Shown here: positions 17,561-25,763 of the stretch, one piece after another
How positions within the stretch are numbered: the first letter of the stretch is position 1
Layout: every line of letters starts with the position of its first letter
NCBI GenBank assembly: GCA_040757715.1
Contig: JBFLWS010000002.1
Coordinates: 124,001-188,000, forward strand
DNA: 64,000 nt
From: CAIMFV01 sp040757715
GTDB taxonomy: Bacteria; Pseudomonadota; Alphaproteobacteria; Caulobacterales; Caulobacteraceae
Direction: 5' to 3'
Made by a program: the position numbers and the translations under genes
The notes under the pieces: model-generated
Seen by the model: only the letters and a program-made list of their open reading frames with translations
What the model was told of the DNA's origin: nothing
Databases searched by the model: none

Positions 17561-17790
17561 CAGAACGGCCCTTTCAACTTCGCCTTTTGCGCTGAGGCTT
17601 CAGGATAAGCCTTGCCGGCCTTGGCTGCTGCAGCGGCCTGTTCGAAGGTGGTGGCGTGGCCGAAGGGCGCCGGCGCGCGCTTGCCGTCGCCCTGAGGCCA
17701 CATAGCCGCCAGGTACATCATCCCGAGCGCCAGAACGCCGCAGGCCGCAAAAAACACGCGGTCGGAGCCGAAAGAGAGGGCGAATTTCAT
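17560..17790 (-). CDS. Small single-pass membrane protein coupled to kdsD
   Basis: A 76-residue protein. After MKFALSFGSDR comes one hydrophobic helix (VFFAACGVLALGMMYLAAMW), then a 45-residue Ala/Lys-rich hydrophilic tail ending KAKLKGPF. It would sit in the inner membrane with the tail on one side. No family is recognised. The TGA of this gene overlaps the ATG of kdsD, so the two are almost certainly made together, which suggests but does not prove a link to Kdo/LPS synthesis. Codon use fits its neighbours. Confidence 0.75.
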   Translation of the reverse strand: MKFALSFGSDRVFFAACGVLALGMMYLAAMWPQGDGKRAPAPFGHATTFEQAAAAAKAGKAYPEASAQKAKLKGPF

Positions 17791-17835
17791 GCGCGCCTCT
17801 TAGCGCTTTGCGCCGCGGGCGGCAAACGCAGCGCG

Positions 17836-18246
17836 CTACTCGTCACTGCCGGGGGCCAGGGCTTCGAGCTCGCGGGTGCGCTGCATGGTGCGCTCGATGA
17901 GGCAGGCCCCGCCCTCCACCACCCCCATAGTGCCGAAGTCATTGCGATCGCCATAGAGGCTGCAGTCGGCGTCGCGGAAGGCGATCCACTTGGCCTCGGC
18001 CTCCTTCAGGATGCGGCGGGTCTCCTCGGAGGGCATCTTGGCGAGAGCGTGCTGATAGGCCGCATTCAACGCCGCATCGCGCCGCTTCAGTTCGGCGCGA
18101 TTGCACTGGTCCATGAAGAGGGTGGTGTTGGCCTTGTCCATGCAAGCGCTCCAGGCCGGCGAATAGCCGCCCTTGTCCTTCGCCCCCGCCGTCCCGGCGG
18201 CGGCGAGCGCAACGCCCAGCGTGGTCATGGCCAGCAAACGCCACAT
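17836..18246 (-). CDS. Exported DUF1311 / LprI-like protein
   Basis: A 136-residue protein with a signal peptide (WRLLAMTTLGVALAAAGTAGA) and a DUF1311-type domain. Cysteines occur at CMDKANTT, QCNRAELKRRDAALNAAYQ, DCSLYGD and ACLIERTMQRTRELE. The spacing of four Cys and the central LNxxYQxAL and WIAFRDADC motifs are diagnostic of the LprI family, some members of which inhibit lysozyme. It is probably periplasmic with two disulfides. It is downstream of accA on the same strand, 23 bases from its end. Confidence 0.85.
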   Translation of the reverse strand: MWRLLAMTTLGVALAAAGTAGAKDKGGYSPAWSACMDKANTTLFMDQCNRAELKRRDAALNAAYQHALAKMPSEETRRILKEAEAKWIAFRDADCSLYGDRNDFGTMGVVEGGACLIERTMQRTRELEALAPGSDE

Positions 18247-18269
18247 GGTTCGTCCTCGTCCGCGAGCGG

Positions 18270-19241
18270 TCAGCCGAGGCCCTGACGGCCGATGGCGTAA
18301 AAGCGGTCCGCCCGCTGGCGCAGGAGAGCATCCGGCGTAAGGCTGAGCAAGCCCCTCACCTCCTCCTCCACCGCGTCGCCCACCGCCTGGATCGCTGCGG
18401 CGCGGTCCGAGTGGGCGCCGCCCGGCGGCTCGGGCACGATACGGTCGACGATGCCGAGACCGATGAGGTCCTGAGCGGTGATCTTCATGGACTTGGCCAT
18501 GCGCGGCGCTTCGGCGCGGTCGCGGAACAGGATCGACGAGCCGGCCTCGGGCGAGATCACCGAATAGATGGAGTGCTCGAGAATCAGCACCTTGTTGGCG
18601 GCGGCGATGGCCAGGGCCCCGCCAGAGCCGCCCTCGCCGACGATGGTGGCCACCATAGGGGTCTTCAGGGTCAGGCAGCGCTCGGTGGAGCGGGCGATAG
18701 CCTCGCCCTGTCCGCGCTCCTCGGCGCCGACGCCGGGATAGGCGCCGGCGGTGTCCACGAAGGTGATCACCGGCAGGCCGAACTGCTCGGCCATGTCCAT
18801 CAGCCGCACCGCCTTGCGGTAGCCTTCGGGCCTGGCCATGCCGAAATTGTGCTTCAGGCGCGTCGTCGTGTCGGCGCCCTTTTCGTGGCCCATCACCACC
18901 ACCGGCAGGCCGCGGAACCGGCCAAGACCGCCGACAATGGCCTGATCGTCAGCGAACTTTCGATCGCCGCGCAGCTCCACGAACTCTTCGATCAGCTCGC
19001 CGAGATAGTCCACGAAATGCGGCCGCTCCGGGTGGCGCGCGACCTGGGTCTTCTCCCAGGCGTCGAGATTGGCGTAGGCCTCGCGGCGCATGGCCTGTAC
19101 GCGATCGCGCAGGGCGGCGATCTCATTGTCGAATACGCCCGGGCCGGCGCTCTCCGACAGGCGGGACAGTTCATTGATCTTGCCCTCGAGATCGGCGATC
19201 GGGCGCTCGAATTCGAGATAATGACGGGGGGACGCGCTCAT
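18270..19241 (-). CDS. accA: Acetyl-CoA carboxylase carboxyltransferase subunit alpha
   Basis: A 323-residue subunit of the carboxyltransferase that moves the carboxyl group from biotin to acetyl-CoA, the first step of fatty-acid synthesis. It starts HYLEFERPIADLEGKINEL and contains GHEKGADTTTRLKHNFGMAR-type substrate segments, FVDTAGAYPGVGAEERGQGE, and GEGGSGGALAIAAANKVLI for the oxyanion hole, followed by EHSIYSVISPE. Length and motif order are normal. The start is an ATG. The gene diverges from cysQ across a 119-base gap. Confidence 0.95.
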   Translation of the reverse strand: MSASPRHYLEFERPIADLEGKINELSRLSESAGPGVFDNEIAALRDRVQAMRREAYANLDAWEKTQVARHPERPHFVDYLGELIEEFVELRGDRKFADDQAIVGGLGRFRGLPVVVMGHEKGADTTTRLKHNFGMARPEGYRKAVRLMDMAEQFGLPVITFVDTAGAYPGVGAEERGQGEAIARSTERCLTLKTPMVATIVGEGGSGGALAIAAANKVLILEHSIYSVISPEAGSSILFRDRAEAPRMAKSMKITAQDLIGLGIVDRIVPEPPGGAHSDRAAAIQAVGDAVEEEVRGLLSLTPDALLRQRADRFYAIGRQGLG

Positions 19242-19360
19242 TCCATCCTGACGGGGAAGGGGAATTGGAAGGGGCGGAAGTTAGGCAAATCGCGCCGCCG
19301 CCACAAGCGTCGTCCCGCCGCGCTTGCAAAGCCTAAGAATCCATCCCCTATGACGGGGCT

Positions 19361-20173
19361 ATGTCCGACCTCGCCGATCACGCCTTCCGTCGCCGCCTTT
19401 TGCAGGCGCTGATCGTAGTGAGCCGTGAAGCCGGCGACGCCATCATGCCCTTTCATCGCACCGGGGCCGAGGTGATCCGCAAGGCGGACGATTCGCCCGT
19501 CACCGCCGCCGATCACGCCGCCGAGGCCATCATCCTGAAGGCCCTCGCCCGCCTCACCCCTGGCGTGCCCGTGGTGGCCGAGGAGGAGGCCGCCGCCGGC
19601 CGCGCGCCGCAGGTCAAGGGCACCTTCTTCCTGGTGGATCCCCTCGACGGCACCCGCGACTTCATCCGCGGCGGCAAGGAGTTCACCGTCAATATCGGCC
19701 TTGTCGAAGGGCTGAAGCCCACCTTGGGCGTCATCTACGCCCCAGCCTTCAACCGCTTCTATGCTGGCGATGCGACCACGGGGGAAGCGGTGATGCAGGA
19801 TGGCGCCGCGCCGCTGCGACCGATCCACACGCGCCAGGCGCCCGACGACCTCACCGTGCTCCTCTCCAGCACGAGGACCTCGGCCGGGACCGAGCGCTAC
19901 CTGTCCCTGATCCCCGTTGGCGAAAGGGTGCGGCTCGGCTCGTCGCTGAAGTTCGGGGTGCTCGCCGCCGGCCAGGCGGACTTCTATCCCCGCCCCCTGC
20001 CGACCATGGAATGGGACACCTGTGCTGGCGAAGCCATCCTGCGCGCCGCCGGCGGAAGGGTGCTGGACATCCACGGTCGCGACCTTCCCTACGGCAAGCC
20101 CGGCTTCCTCAATCCCGGCTTTGTCGCCACCACCGCCTACGACCCGCCGCCCCTGGCCGCCTTCATGAATTGA
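19361..20173 (+). CDS. cysQ: 3'(2'),5'-bisphosphate nucleotidase
   Basis: A 270-residue inositol-monophosphatase-fold enzyme. Metal ligands are Glu in VVAEEEAA (74-76) and Asp93/Asp96 in DPLDGTRDFI. The following GGKEFTVNIGLVEGLKPTLGVIYAP and the C-terminal EWDTCAGEAILRAAGG are characteristic of CysQ rather than of inositol phosphatases. It removes adenosine 3',5'-bisphosphate made during sulfate assimilation. It is cytoplasmic or membrane-associated. A second family member of the HisN type is encoded three genes downstream. Confidence 0.88.
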   Translation: MSDLADHAFRRRLLQALIVVSREAGDAIMPFHRTGAEVIRKADDSPVTAADHAAEAIILKALARLTPGVPVVAEEEAAAGRAPQVKGTFFLVDPLDGTRDFIRGGKEFTVNIGLVEGLKPTLGVIYAPAFNRFYAGDATTGEAVMQDGAAPLRPIHTRQAPDDLTVLLSSTRTSAGTERYLSLIPVGERVRLGSSLKFGVLAAGQADFYPRPLPTMEWDTCAGEAILRAAGGRVLDIHGRDLPYGKPGFLNPGFVATTAYDPPPLAAFMN

Positions 20174-20298
20174 GGCGGAAAGTCTATCGCACCTGCGAAG
20201 GGTTGGCGTTTTGCGTCGCGTCGCGTACAAGCGCGCAACTTCGCCTCCCCTCAAGCCTCCTCAGCAGCCGTCGCCCCGCGACGCTAGAAACTCGCTTC

Positions 20299-22131
20299 AT
20301 GTCCCTGCGCAACATCGCCATCATCGCCCACGTCGACCATGGCAAGACCACCCTCGTCGACCAATTGCTCGCCCAGTCCGGCGTCTTCCGCGCCAATGAG
20401 GCGACGGTGGAGCGGGCTATGGACTCCAACGATCAGGAGCGCGAGCGCGGCATCACCATCCTGGCCAAGTGCACCTCGGTGTTGTGGAACGGCAAGGCCG
20501 GCGAGACCCGCATCAACATCATCGACACCCCCGGCCACGCCGACTTCGGCGGCGAGGTGGAGCGCATCCTCGGCATGGTGGACGGCTGTCTCCTCTTGGT
20601 GGACGCCGAAGAAGGCGTCATGCCCCAGACCAAGTTCGTGCTCGGCAAGGCGCTGAAGCTCGGCCTCCGGCCCATCCTGGTGCTGAACAAGGTGGACCGC
20701 CCGCACGCCGACCCCGACCGGGTGCTGAACGACACCTTCGACCTGTTCGCCGCCATCGGCGCCACGGACGAGCAGCTCGACTTCCCCCACCTCTACGCCT
20801 CAGGCAAAGAAGGCTGGGCGGTGGTGAACCTCGACGATCCCCGCGAAGGCCTCGCCCCGCTCTATGACAAGATCGTCGAGCACGTGCCCTCGCCCAAGGC
20901 CGAAGCCCGCGCCGAAGAGCCGGCCCAGGTGCTGTCGGTGCTCATCGAAAGCGATCCGTTCCTGGGCCGCCTGCTCACCGGCCGCGTGGAAGCCGGCCGC
21001 TTCATTCCGGGCATGGCCATCAAGGCCCTGAACCGCGACGGCCAGGAGATCGAGCGCGGCCGGGTGACCAAGATCCTCGCCTTCCGCGGCCTGAAGCGTC
21101 AGCCCATCGACACGGCCGAGGCCGGAGACATCGTGGCCATCGCCGGCCTCTCCAAGGCCACCGTGGCCGACACCCTCTGCGCCCTGGAAGTCACTGAAGC
21201 TTTGCCGGCCCAGCCCATCGACCCGCCCACCATCTCCATGACCGTGTCGGTGAACGACAGCCCCCTCGCCGGCAAGGATGGCGACAAGGTGCAGAGCCGG
21301 GTGATCCGCGAGCGCCTGCTGCGCGAGGCCGAAAGCAACGTCGCCATCCGCGTGCGCGAGACCGAGGAGAAGGACGCCTATGAGGTGTCCGGCCGCGGCG
21401 AACTGCAGCTCGGCGTGCTGATCGAGAACATGCGCCGCGAAGGCTTCGAGGTCTCCATCTCCCGTCCGCGCGTGGTCTATCGCAACGACGAGGAGACCAA
21501 CGAGCGCCTCGAACCCATCGAGGAAGTGGTCATCGACGTGGACGACGAATATTCCGGCGTGGTCATCGAAAAGCTCTCCGCCCGCAAGGCCGAGCTGAAG
21601 GACATGCGTCCGTCTGGCGGCGGCAAGACCCGCATCACCCTGGAGGCGCCGTCCCGTTCGCTCATCGGCTATCAGGGCGAGTTCCTCACCGACACCCGCG
21701 GCTCGGGCGTGCTGAACCGCGTGTTCTCGCACTATGAGCCCTATCGCGGCTCCATCGAAGGCCGCCGCAATGGCGTGCTGGTGTCCAACTCCGACGGCGA
21801 AACGGCGTCCTACGCCCTGTGGAACCTGGAGGAGCGCGGCGTCATGTTCGTAGGCGCCGGGGAGAAAACCTATCAGGGCATGATCATCGGCGAGAACGCG
21901 CGCTGGGACGATCTCGACGTCAATCCGATGAAGGCAAAGCAGCTCACCAACGTGCGCGCCTCCGGCAAGGACGAGGCGATCCGCCTCACCCCGCCGCGTC
22001 GTCTCACTCTGGAACAGGCCATCGCCTATATCGACGACGACGAGCTGGTGGAGGTGACTCCCAAGGCCATCCGTCTGCGCAAGCAGGTGCTGAATCCCTC
22101 GTTCCGCAAGCGCAAGTCCAAGGACGACTGA
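20299..22131 (+). CDS. typA: Ribosome-associated GTPase TypA/BipA
   Basis: A 610-residue translational GTPase. G motifs are AHVDHGKTTL (10-19), RGITI, DTPGHADFGGE and NKVD. Domain 2 and EF-G-like domains III and V follow, with GRGELQLGVLIENMRREGFE and the BipA-specific C-terminal region (GVLVSNSDGETASYALWNLEERG, then KAKQLTNVRASGKDEA and LTLEQAIAYIDDDELVEVTP). BipA helps late 50S assembly and growth under stress. Start ATG 20299 gives the expected MSLRNIAIIAHVDH. It probably forms its own unit; the leader shows nothing distinctive. Confidence 0.96.
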   Translation: MSLRNIAIIAHVDHGKTTLVDQLLAQSGVFRANEATVERAMDSNDQERERGITILAKCTSVLWNGKAGETRINIIDTPGHADFGGEVERILGMVDGCLLLVDAEEGVMPQTKFVLGKALKLGLRPILVLNKVDRPHADPDRVLNDTFDLFAAIGATDEQLDFPHLYASGKEGWAVVNLDDPREGLAPLYDKIVEHVPSPKAEARAEEPAQVLSVLIESDPFLGRLLTGRVEAGRFIPGMAIKALNRDGQEIERGRVTKILAFRGLKRQPIDTAEAGDIVAIAGLSKATVADTLCALEVTEALPAQPIDPPTISMTVSVNDSPLAGKDGDKVQSRVIRERLLREAESNVAIRVRETEEKDAYEVSGRGELQLGVLIENMRREGFEVSISRPRVVYRNDEETNERLEPIEEVVIDVDDEYSGVVIEKLSARKAELKDMRPSGGGKTRITLEAPSRSLIGYQGEFLTDTRGSGVLNRVFSHYEPYRGSIEGRRNGVLVSNSDGETASYALWNLEERGVMFVGAGEKTYQGMIIGENARWDDLDVNPMKAKQLTNVRASGKDEAIRLTPPRRLTLEQAIAYIDDDELVEVTPKAIRLRKQVLNPSFRKRKSKDD

Positions 22132-22230
22132 GGTCCGGCTCGCACCCCAGCGGGGCGAATCGTCGCGGCGACATTCGGCCCCAGGGCGAGGGTCAATTTA
22201 TCCTTTAGGGTGAAGCTCTTAGCAGGAATC

Positions 22231-22313
22231 CGTGTGGCGGCTTTCCGTCACACGAGCTGCAACAATTCGGGGCTCGGGGTGCTTTTCGTCACATCATCGC
22301 CTTCAAAGGGCGA
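22231..22313 (+). promoter_or_regulatory. Two hairpins in the leader of the XRE regulator
   Basis: The 296-base gap 22132-22427 holds a 10-bp stem (22231-22240 with 22245-22254, one G-T pair, loop CTTT) and a 7-bp stem (TCGCCTT/AGGGCGA, 22297-22313, loop CAA). Neither has a T-run, so they are not classical terminators. A TTAAC element follows at 22317. They could be typA 3' structure or a structured leader of the regulator. Confidence 0.35.
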
Positions 22314-22427
22314 TAGTTAACGTGCGGCTCCTTCGCGCGACCGGGGAATGGCGGCATGGGCTTTGCGCCCGCCAGGGGCAGCCGTCTCACCCTGGGACGC
22401 CAAAAAGGACCGGAGGGGAAGAGCCCC

Positions 22428-22814
22428 ATGGCGAATGACATCGACCTGCACCTGGGCAAGCGCCTGCGCCGCCGTCGCCGTCTGTTGGGGCTGACCCAGC
22501 AGCAGCTGGCCGCATCCGTGGGCATCCGTTTTCAACAGATCCAAAAGTACGAGTGCGGCGCCAACCGTATTTCCGCGGCGCGCCTGTGGCAGCTTTCTGA
22601 AGCCCTCGAAGTGCCGGTGGGCTATTTCTACGACGGTCTCGCCGAGGCCCGCGAGAAGCGTGAAGCGGCCGCCGCCGCCGAGCCGCGTTCGGGCGAGATG
22701 ATGGCGCGTAAGGAGACCATGGACCTGATCCGAGCCTATTATCAGCTCGGCGAGCGTCCGCGTCGGCGTCTCCTCGACCTCGCCAAGTCGCTGAACAACG
22801 ACAATTCCCTGTAA
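22428..22814 (+). CDS. XRE-family helix-turn-helix regulator
   Basis: A 128-residue DNA-binding protein. Residues about 8-62 form a Cro/CI-type domain: LGKRLRRRRRLLGLTQQQLA, SVGIRFQQIQKYECGANRIS (recognition helix with QKYE), and ARLWQLSEALEVPVGYFYDGL. The C-terminal tail is charged and ends YQLGERPRRRLLDLAKSL. Such short XRE proteins with PVxYFYDGL are common in Caulobacterales and Rhizobiales. The ATG has a GGAGGGG ribosome site. It has an unusually long, hairpin-rich leader. The regulon is unknown. Confidence 0.88.
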   Translation: MANDIDLHLGKRLRRRRRLLGLTQQQLAASVGIRFQQIQKYECGANRISAARLWQLSEALEVPVGYFYDGLAEAREKREAAAAAEPRSGEMMARKETMDLIRAYYQLGERPRRRLLDLAKSLNNDNSL

Positions 22815-22866
22815 CGGACGGACCTGCGTCTTCCCATGCTTACTGAGTGCAGTTAAGGCGTTGGGC

Positions 22867-23679
22867 ATGCCCGACGCCCTTTCTGCTGCTGAGCTCGCCA
22901 CGCTGGAAACTTTCGCCCTGGAACTCGCCCAGGCGGCGGGCCAGGCGATCCTGCCCCTGTTCCGCGCCGACCACGGCCTCTACGACAAGGGCCCCAAGTC
23001 TGGGCGCGGCTTTGATCCGGTTACCGACGCCGATCGCGGCGCCGAGGCGGCCATGCGCCAGCTGATCAGCGCGCGCTTTCCCCATCACGGCGTGCTCGGC
23101 GAAGAATACGGCGCCGACCGCACCGACGCCGAATATGTCTGGGTGCTCGACCCCATCGACGGCACGCGGGCCTTCATCGCCGGCCTCCCGGTGTGGACCA
23201 CCCTCATCGGTCTGCGCGTGCGCGGGGAAGCGGCCGTGGGCGCCATCAGCCAGCCCTTCCTCGGCGAAGTGTTCGTGGGCTCCGCCCGCGGCTCGCGCCT
23301 AGTGGACTCCGCCGGCGAGCGGCCGCTGAAGACGCGCCCCTGCGCCAAGCTCGATACGGCGGTCATCGCCACCACCGATCCCTACCTGTTCCAGGGCGAT
23401 GATTTCGCGGCCTTCGAGCGCCTGCGCGGCGCCGTGCGCCTGGCCCGCTACGGCTGCGACGCCTACGCCTACGCCATGGTGGCGGCCGGGCGCATGGACC
23501 TGGTGGTGGAGGCGGGACTGAAGGCCTGGGACGTGGACGCCGCCATTCCGGTGCTGGCCGGCGCGGGCGGCATGGTGGCCGACTGGACCGGCGCGCTGGT
23601 GGGACGCGAGGGCGGCCGCGTCCTCATCGTCGGCGATCAGGGCTTGATCGCCCCCGCGACCGCTCTGCTCAGCGCTTAA
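22867..23679 (+). CDS. hisN: Histidinol-phosphatase, inositol monophosphatase type
   Basis: A 270-residue IMP-fold phosphatase. Metal ligands are Glu79/80 in VLGEEYG and Asp95/Asp98 in DPIDGTRAFIAGLPVW, with WDVDAAIPVLAGAGG at the C-terminal site. The stretch after DGTRAF (IAGLPVWTTLIGL, ITGKPxWGTLIAL in relatives) is characteristic of the HisN branch, which removes phosphate from histidinol phosphate in histidine synthesis in actinobacteria and alphaproteobacteria. ATG 22867 is chosen over TTG 22861 because AAGG lies 8 bases before it. Confidence 0.85.
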   Translation: MPDALSAAELATLETFALELAQAAGQAILPLFRADHGLYDKGPKSGRGFDPVTDADRGAEAAMRQLISARFPHHGVLGEEYGADRTDAEYVWVLDPIDGTRAFIAGLPVWTTLIGLRVRGEAAVGAISQPFLGEVFVGSARGSRLVDSAGERPLKTRPCAKLDTAVIATTDPYLFQGDDFAAFERLRGAVRLARYGCDAYAYAMVAAGRMDLVVEAGLKAWDVDAAIPVLAGAGGMVADWTGALVGREGGRVLIVGDQGLIAPATALLSA

Positions 23680-24623
23680 AGCACCCCCGCCACGGTCTCG
23701 TCGAAGGCCTGCCAGAACACCGCCCGCACCGGATCGGTTTCCTGCAGTATCTCGTGATAGGCGCCCGGAACCTGCAGCCAGCGCCCCTTTTGCAAGCGTC
23801 CGGCGAAGGCTTTCGACGCCACATTGGCCACCAGCTTTTCCTCTCCCGCAGCGACGATGGTCACCGGCAAGGTCAGGCTCTCCGCCCGCCGGCTCTTCTC
23901 GATGCGCCGCGCGAGGGCGAGGGCGAAGTATAGCCAGCCCCAGGTCACCGAGCCCAGCATCAGCTCGGGAGCGGCGGCGAACTGGGCCCGCGTGCGCTCC
24001 CAGCGCCCCCGGTCGTGGGTGAGCGCGTTGGTCTCAAAGCTGTCGGCCCAGGGATCGGTGGGCGGTGCGGGATAGGCCTCGTCGCGCCCGATCACCGTCA
24101 TCAGCCAGGCGACCCAGCGGGTCTGGACAGCGTCGCGACCGCCCAGATTGATCCCCAGCATGGGGGCCGAAAGCACGGCGGCAGCGAAGCGCCCTTCCCC
24201 CTCCGTCAGCGCGAGGCTGGTGAGCCCCCCGCCCATGGAATGGCCCATGGCGATCCAGGGCTTCGGCAGTCGATCAGCGAAGGCCTCGATCACCGTCTCA
24301 TAGTCGGCCAGGAACGGCCGCCAACCATTGGCGCAGCCCTTCAAGGGATCGTCCGACAGCCGCCCCGACAGGCCCTGGCCGCGCCAGTCATGCACCAGGA
24401 CGGCGAAGCCGCGCGCCTGCAGCTCCGCCACCACCTCGAAATACTTCTCGATGGGTTCGGTGCGGCCAGGGCTGAGCACCACCGACCCGCGCGCGGCGCC
24501 CGTCGGCGGGAAATAGGCCGCGCGCAGGCGCAGCTCGTCATAGGCGCGCAGCCAATGAGCTTCGCCGCCCGCCGGGATCGGCGCGCCGGGGACAGCGACC
24601 AGCGGCGCCGGTTCCAGGATCAT
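23676..24623 (-). CDS. Alpha/beta hydrolase, lysophospholipase / monoacylglycerol lipase-like
   Basis: A 315-residue serine hydrolase. The nucleophile elbow is GHSMGGGLTS; SPGRTEPIEKYFEVVAEL and VHDWRGQGLSGR are the oxyanion-side strands typical of PldB/monoglyceride lipase relatives. The late VPGAYHEILQETDPVR supplies the catalytic His. No signal peptide is evident, so it is probably cytoplasmic. ATG 24623 is preferred; a TTG at 24632 is too near the AAGG. It converges on hisN with a four-base overlap of the 3' ends. Substrate (lipid ester) is inferred from the family. Confidence 0.85.
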   Translation of the reverse strand: MILEPAPLVAVPGAPIPAGGEAHWLRAYDELRLRAAYFPPTGAARGSVVLSPGRTEPIEKYFEVVAELQARGFAVLVHDWRGQGLSGRLSDDPLKGCANGWRPFLADYETVIEAFADRLPKPWIAMGHSMGGGLTSLALTEGEGRFAAAVLSAPMLGINLGGRDAVQTRWVAWLMTVIGRDEAYPAPPTDPWADSFETNALTHDRGRWERTRAQFAAAPELMLGSVTWGWLYFALALARRIEKSRRAESLTLPVTIVAAGEEKLVANVASKAFAGRLQKGRWLQVPGAYHEILQETDPVRAVFWQAFDETVAGVL

Positions 24624-24642
24624 GGTGCTCAAACCTTGCGGA

Positions 24643-24945
24643 TCAGCCGCGGGCCTTGGCCAGCAGCGGTTGCAGCTTCATGGCGACGCCCATGTCGCCG
24701 TTGATTTTCAGCTTGCCCTGCATGAAGGCCATGGTGGGGTCGAGCTTGCCTTCGCCCAGGGCCTCAAAGTCGGTCTTGGAGACGATGATGGTGCAATCGG
24801 CCGGCTTGTCCTCGTTGGTGACCTCGCCGCCGTCGATATGGATGAAGCCCTCGCCCTTGAGGTCGAACTTCAACGTCTTGCCGAGCCCGGAATCGGCCCC
24901 GACCGCTTCCTTGAACCGGTTGGTGATCTCGTCGAGCGTCGCCAT
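24643..24945 (-). CDS. SCP2 sterol-transfer family protein
   Basis: A 100-residue SCP-2 domain. It shows DEITNRFKEAVGADSGLGKTLKF, then the GEGFIHIDGGEVTNE strand pair, TIIVSKTDFEALGEGKLDP, and AFMQGKLKINGDMGVAMKLQ, the lipid-binding cleft signature. Such proteins bind fatty acyl chains or sterols in the cytoplasm; the bacterial role is not settled. It lies directly upstream of the hydrolase gene on the same strand (19 bases), which may link the two in lipid handling. Confidence 0.9.
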   Translation of the reverse strand: MATLDEITNRFKEAVGADSGLGKTLKFDLKGEGFIHIDGGEVTNEDKPADCTIIVSKTDFEALGEGKLDPTMAFMQGKLKINGDMGVAMKLQPLLAKARG

Positions 24946-25073
24946 GAGGGGCAATCCTGTGTGAGGACCGCGGGGGGAGTTGGCGGTCCCGACCACAAAA
25001 GCCTGTCTCGGTTCGCGCGACAAGGGCAGGCAGCGGCGATTCGATCCTGTTCCTGGGGAAAACCGCCTGCTGC

Positions 25074-25763
25074 CTAGAGGCCAGCCACGATGTAGACCCT
25101 GGCGGGCGCCCGTTCGAACACCAGGGCGCGCACGTTCTTCATCTGCGAGGGGTCGTACGACGGACCATTGCGTCCCGGCGGCAGCGGCGCCTGGCGGCCG
25201 TCGGCGAACAGGGCCCGCCCCGTTCCGGCGCCCACGAACACCGCGCGGGCGAAGTGCGGCACAGCGAAGCTCATCAGGCCGGCCGAGCGATGCACGGCGT
25301 GATCCACCTGCGCAATGGCCTCGGCGATTTGGCCCGCATCCATAGTCTGAGCGGCCGGCGCGAGGGCGCGCATCTCCAGGTGCGCGGACACCGAGTCGCG
25401 GGGCCTCGGCGTGATTTCCACCACCGCGCCAGCCCTCAGATCAGCCAGGTCCGGCACCGAGAGCACCCGTCCCTCGGCGTCCAGAGGCACGGGCGTGCGG
25501 CGACCTTCGCGCACCAGGATCACATGCGGCGGTATTGTGCTTCGACCACCTGCGCGCACGAAATACTCGGGCGCGAAGAGGCTCCGGTCCCTGGGCGCAA
25601 GCTGCAGATAGACGTCCAGATAGGGAAAGAAGGTGGCGGCCAACTCGCCATTGGCCGGCGCGGGCGGCTCGCCCTTCGGCGGCGCAGCGTGTACCGCCCC
25701 CGCGACCAGGGCCAAGGCCGCGGCGGCCGTCGCCAGAGCGCGTCTGGTGGGATCCCGGCTCAC
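25074..25763 (-). CDS. Exported hypothetical protein
   Basis: A 229-residue protein with a signal peptide (RRALATAAAALALVAGAVHAA). The mature part starts with a Pro/Gly-rich segment and has FFPYLDVYLQLAPRDRSLFAPEY, VRAGGRSTIPPHVILVREGRR and a C-terminal MKNVRALVFERAPARVYIVA. No catalytic motif is recognised. GTG 25763 overlaps the TGA of the methyltransferase gene (GTGA), so the two proteins are made together and may act together in the envelope. I cannot name a function. Confidence 0.7.
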   Translation of the reverse strand: MSRDPTRRALATAAAALALVAGAVHAAPPKGEPPAPANGELAATFFPYLDVYLQLAPRDRSLFAPEYFVRAGGRSTIPPHVILVREGRRTPVPLDAEGRVLSVPDLADLRAGAVVEITPRPRDSVSAHLEMRALAPAAQTMDAGQIAEAIAQVDHAVHRSAGLMSFAVPHFARAVFVGAGTGRALFADGRQAPLPPGRNGPSYDPSQMKNVRALVFERAPARVYIVAGL

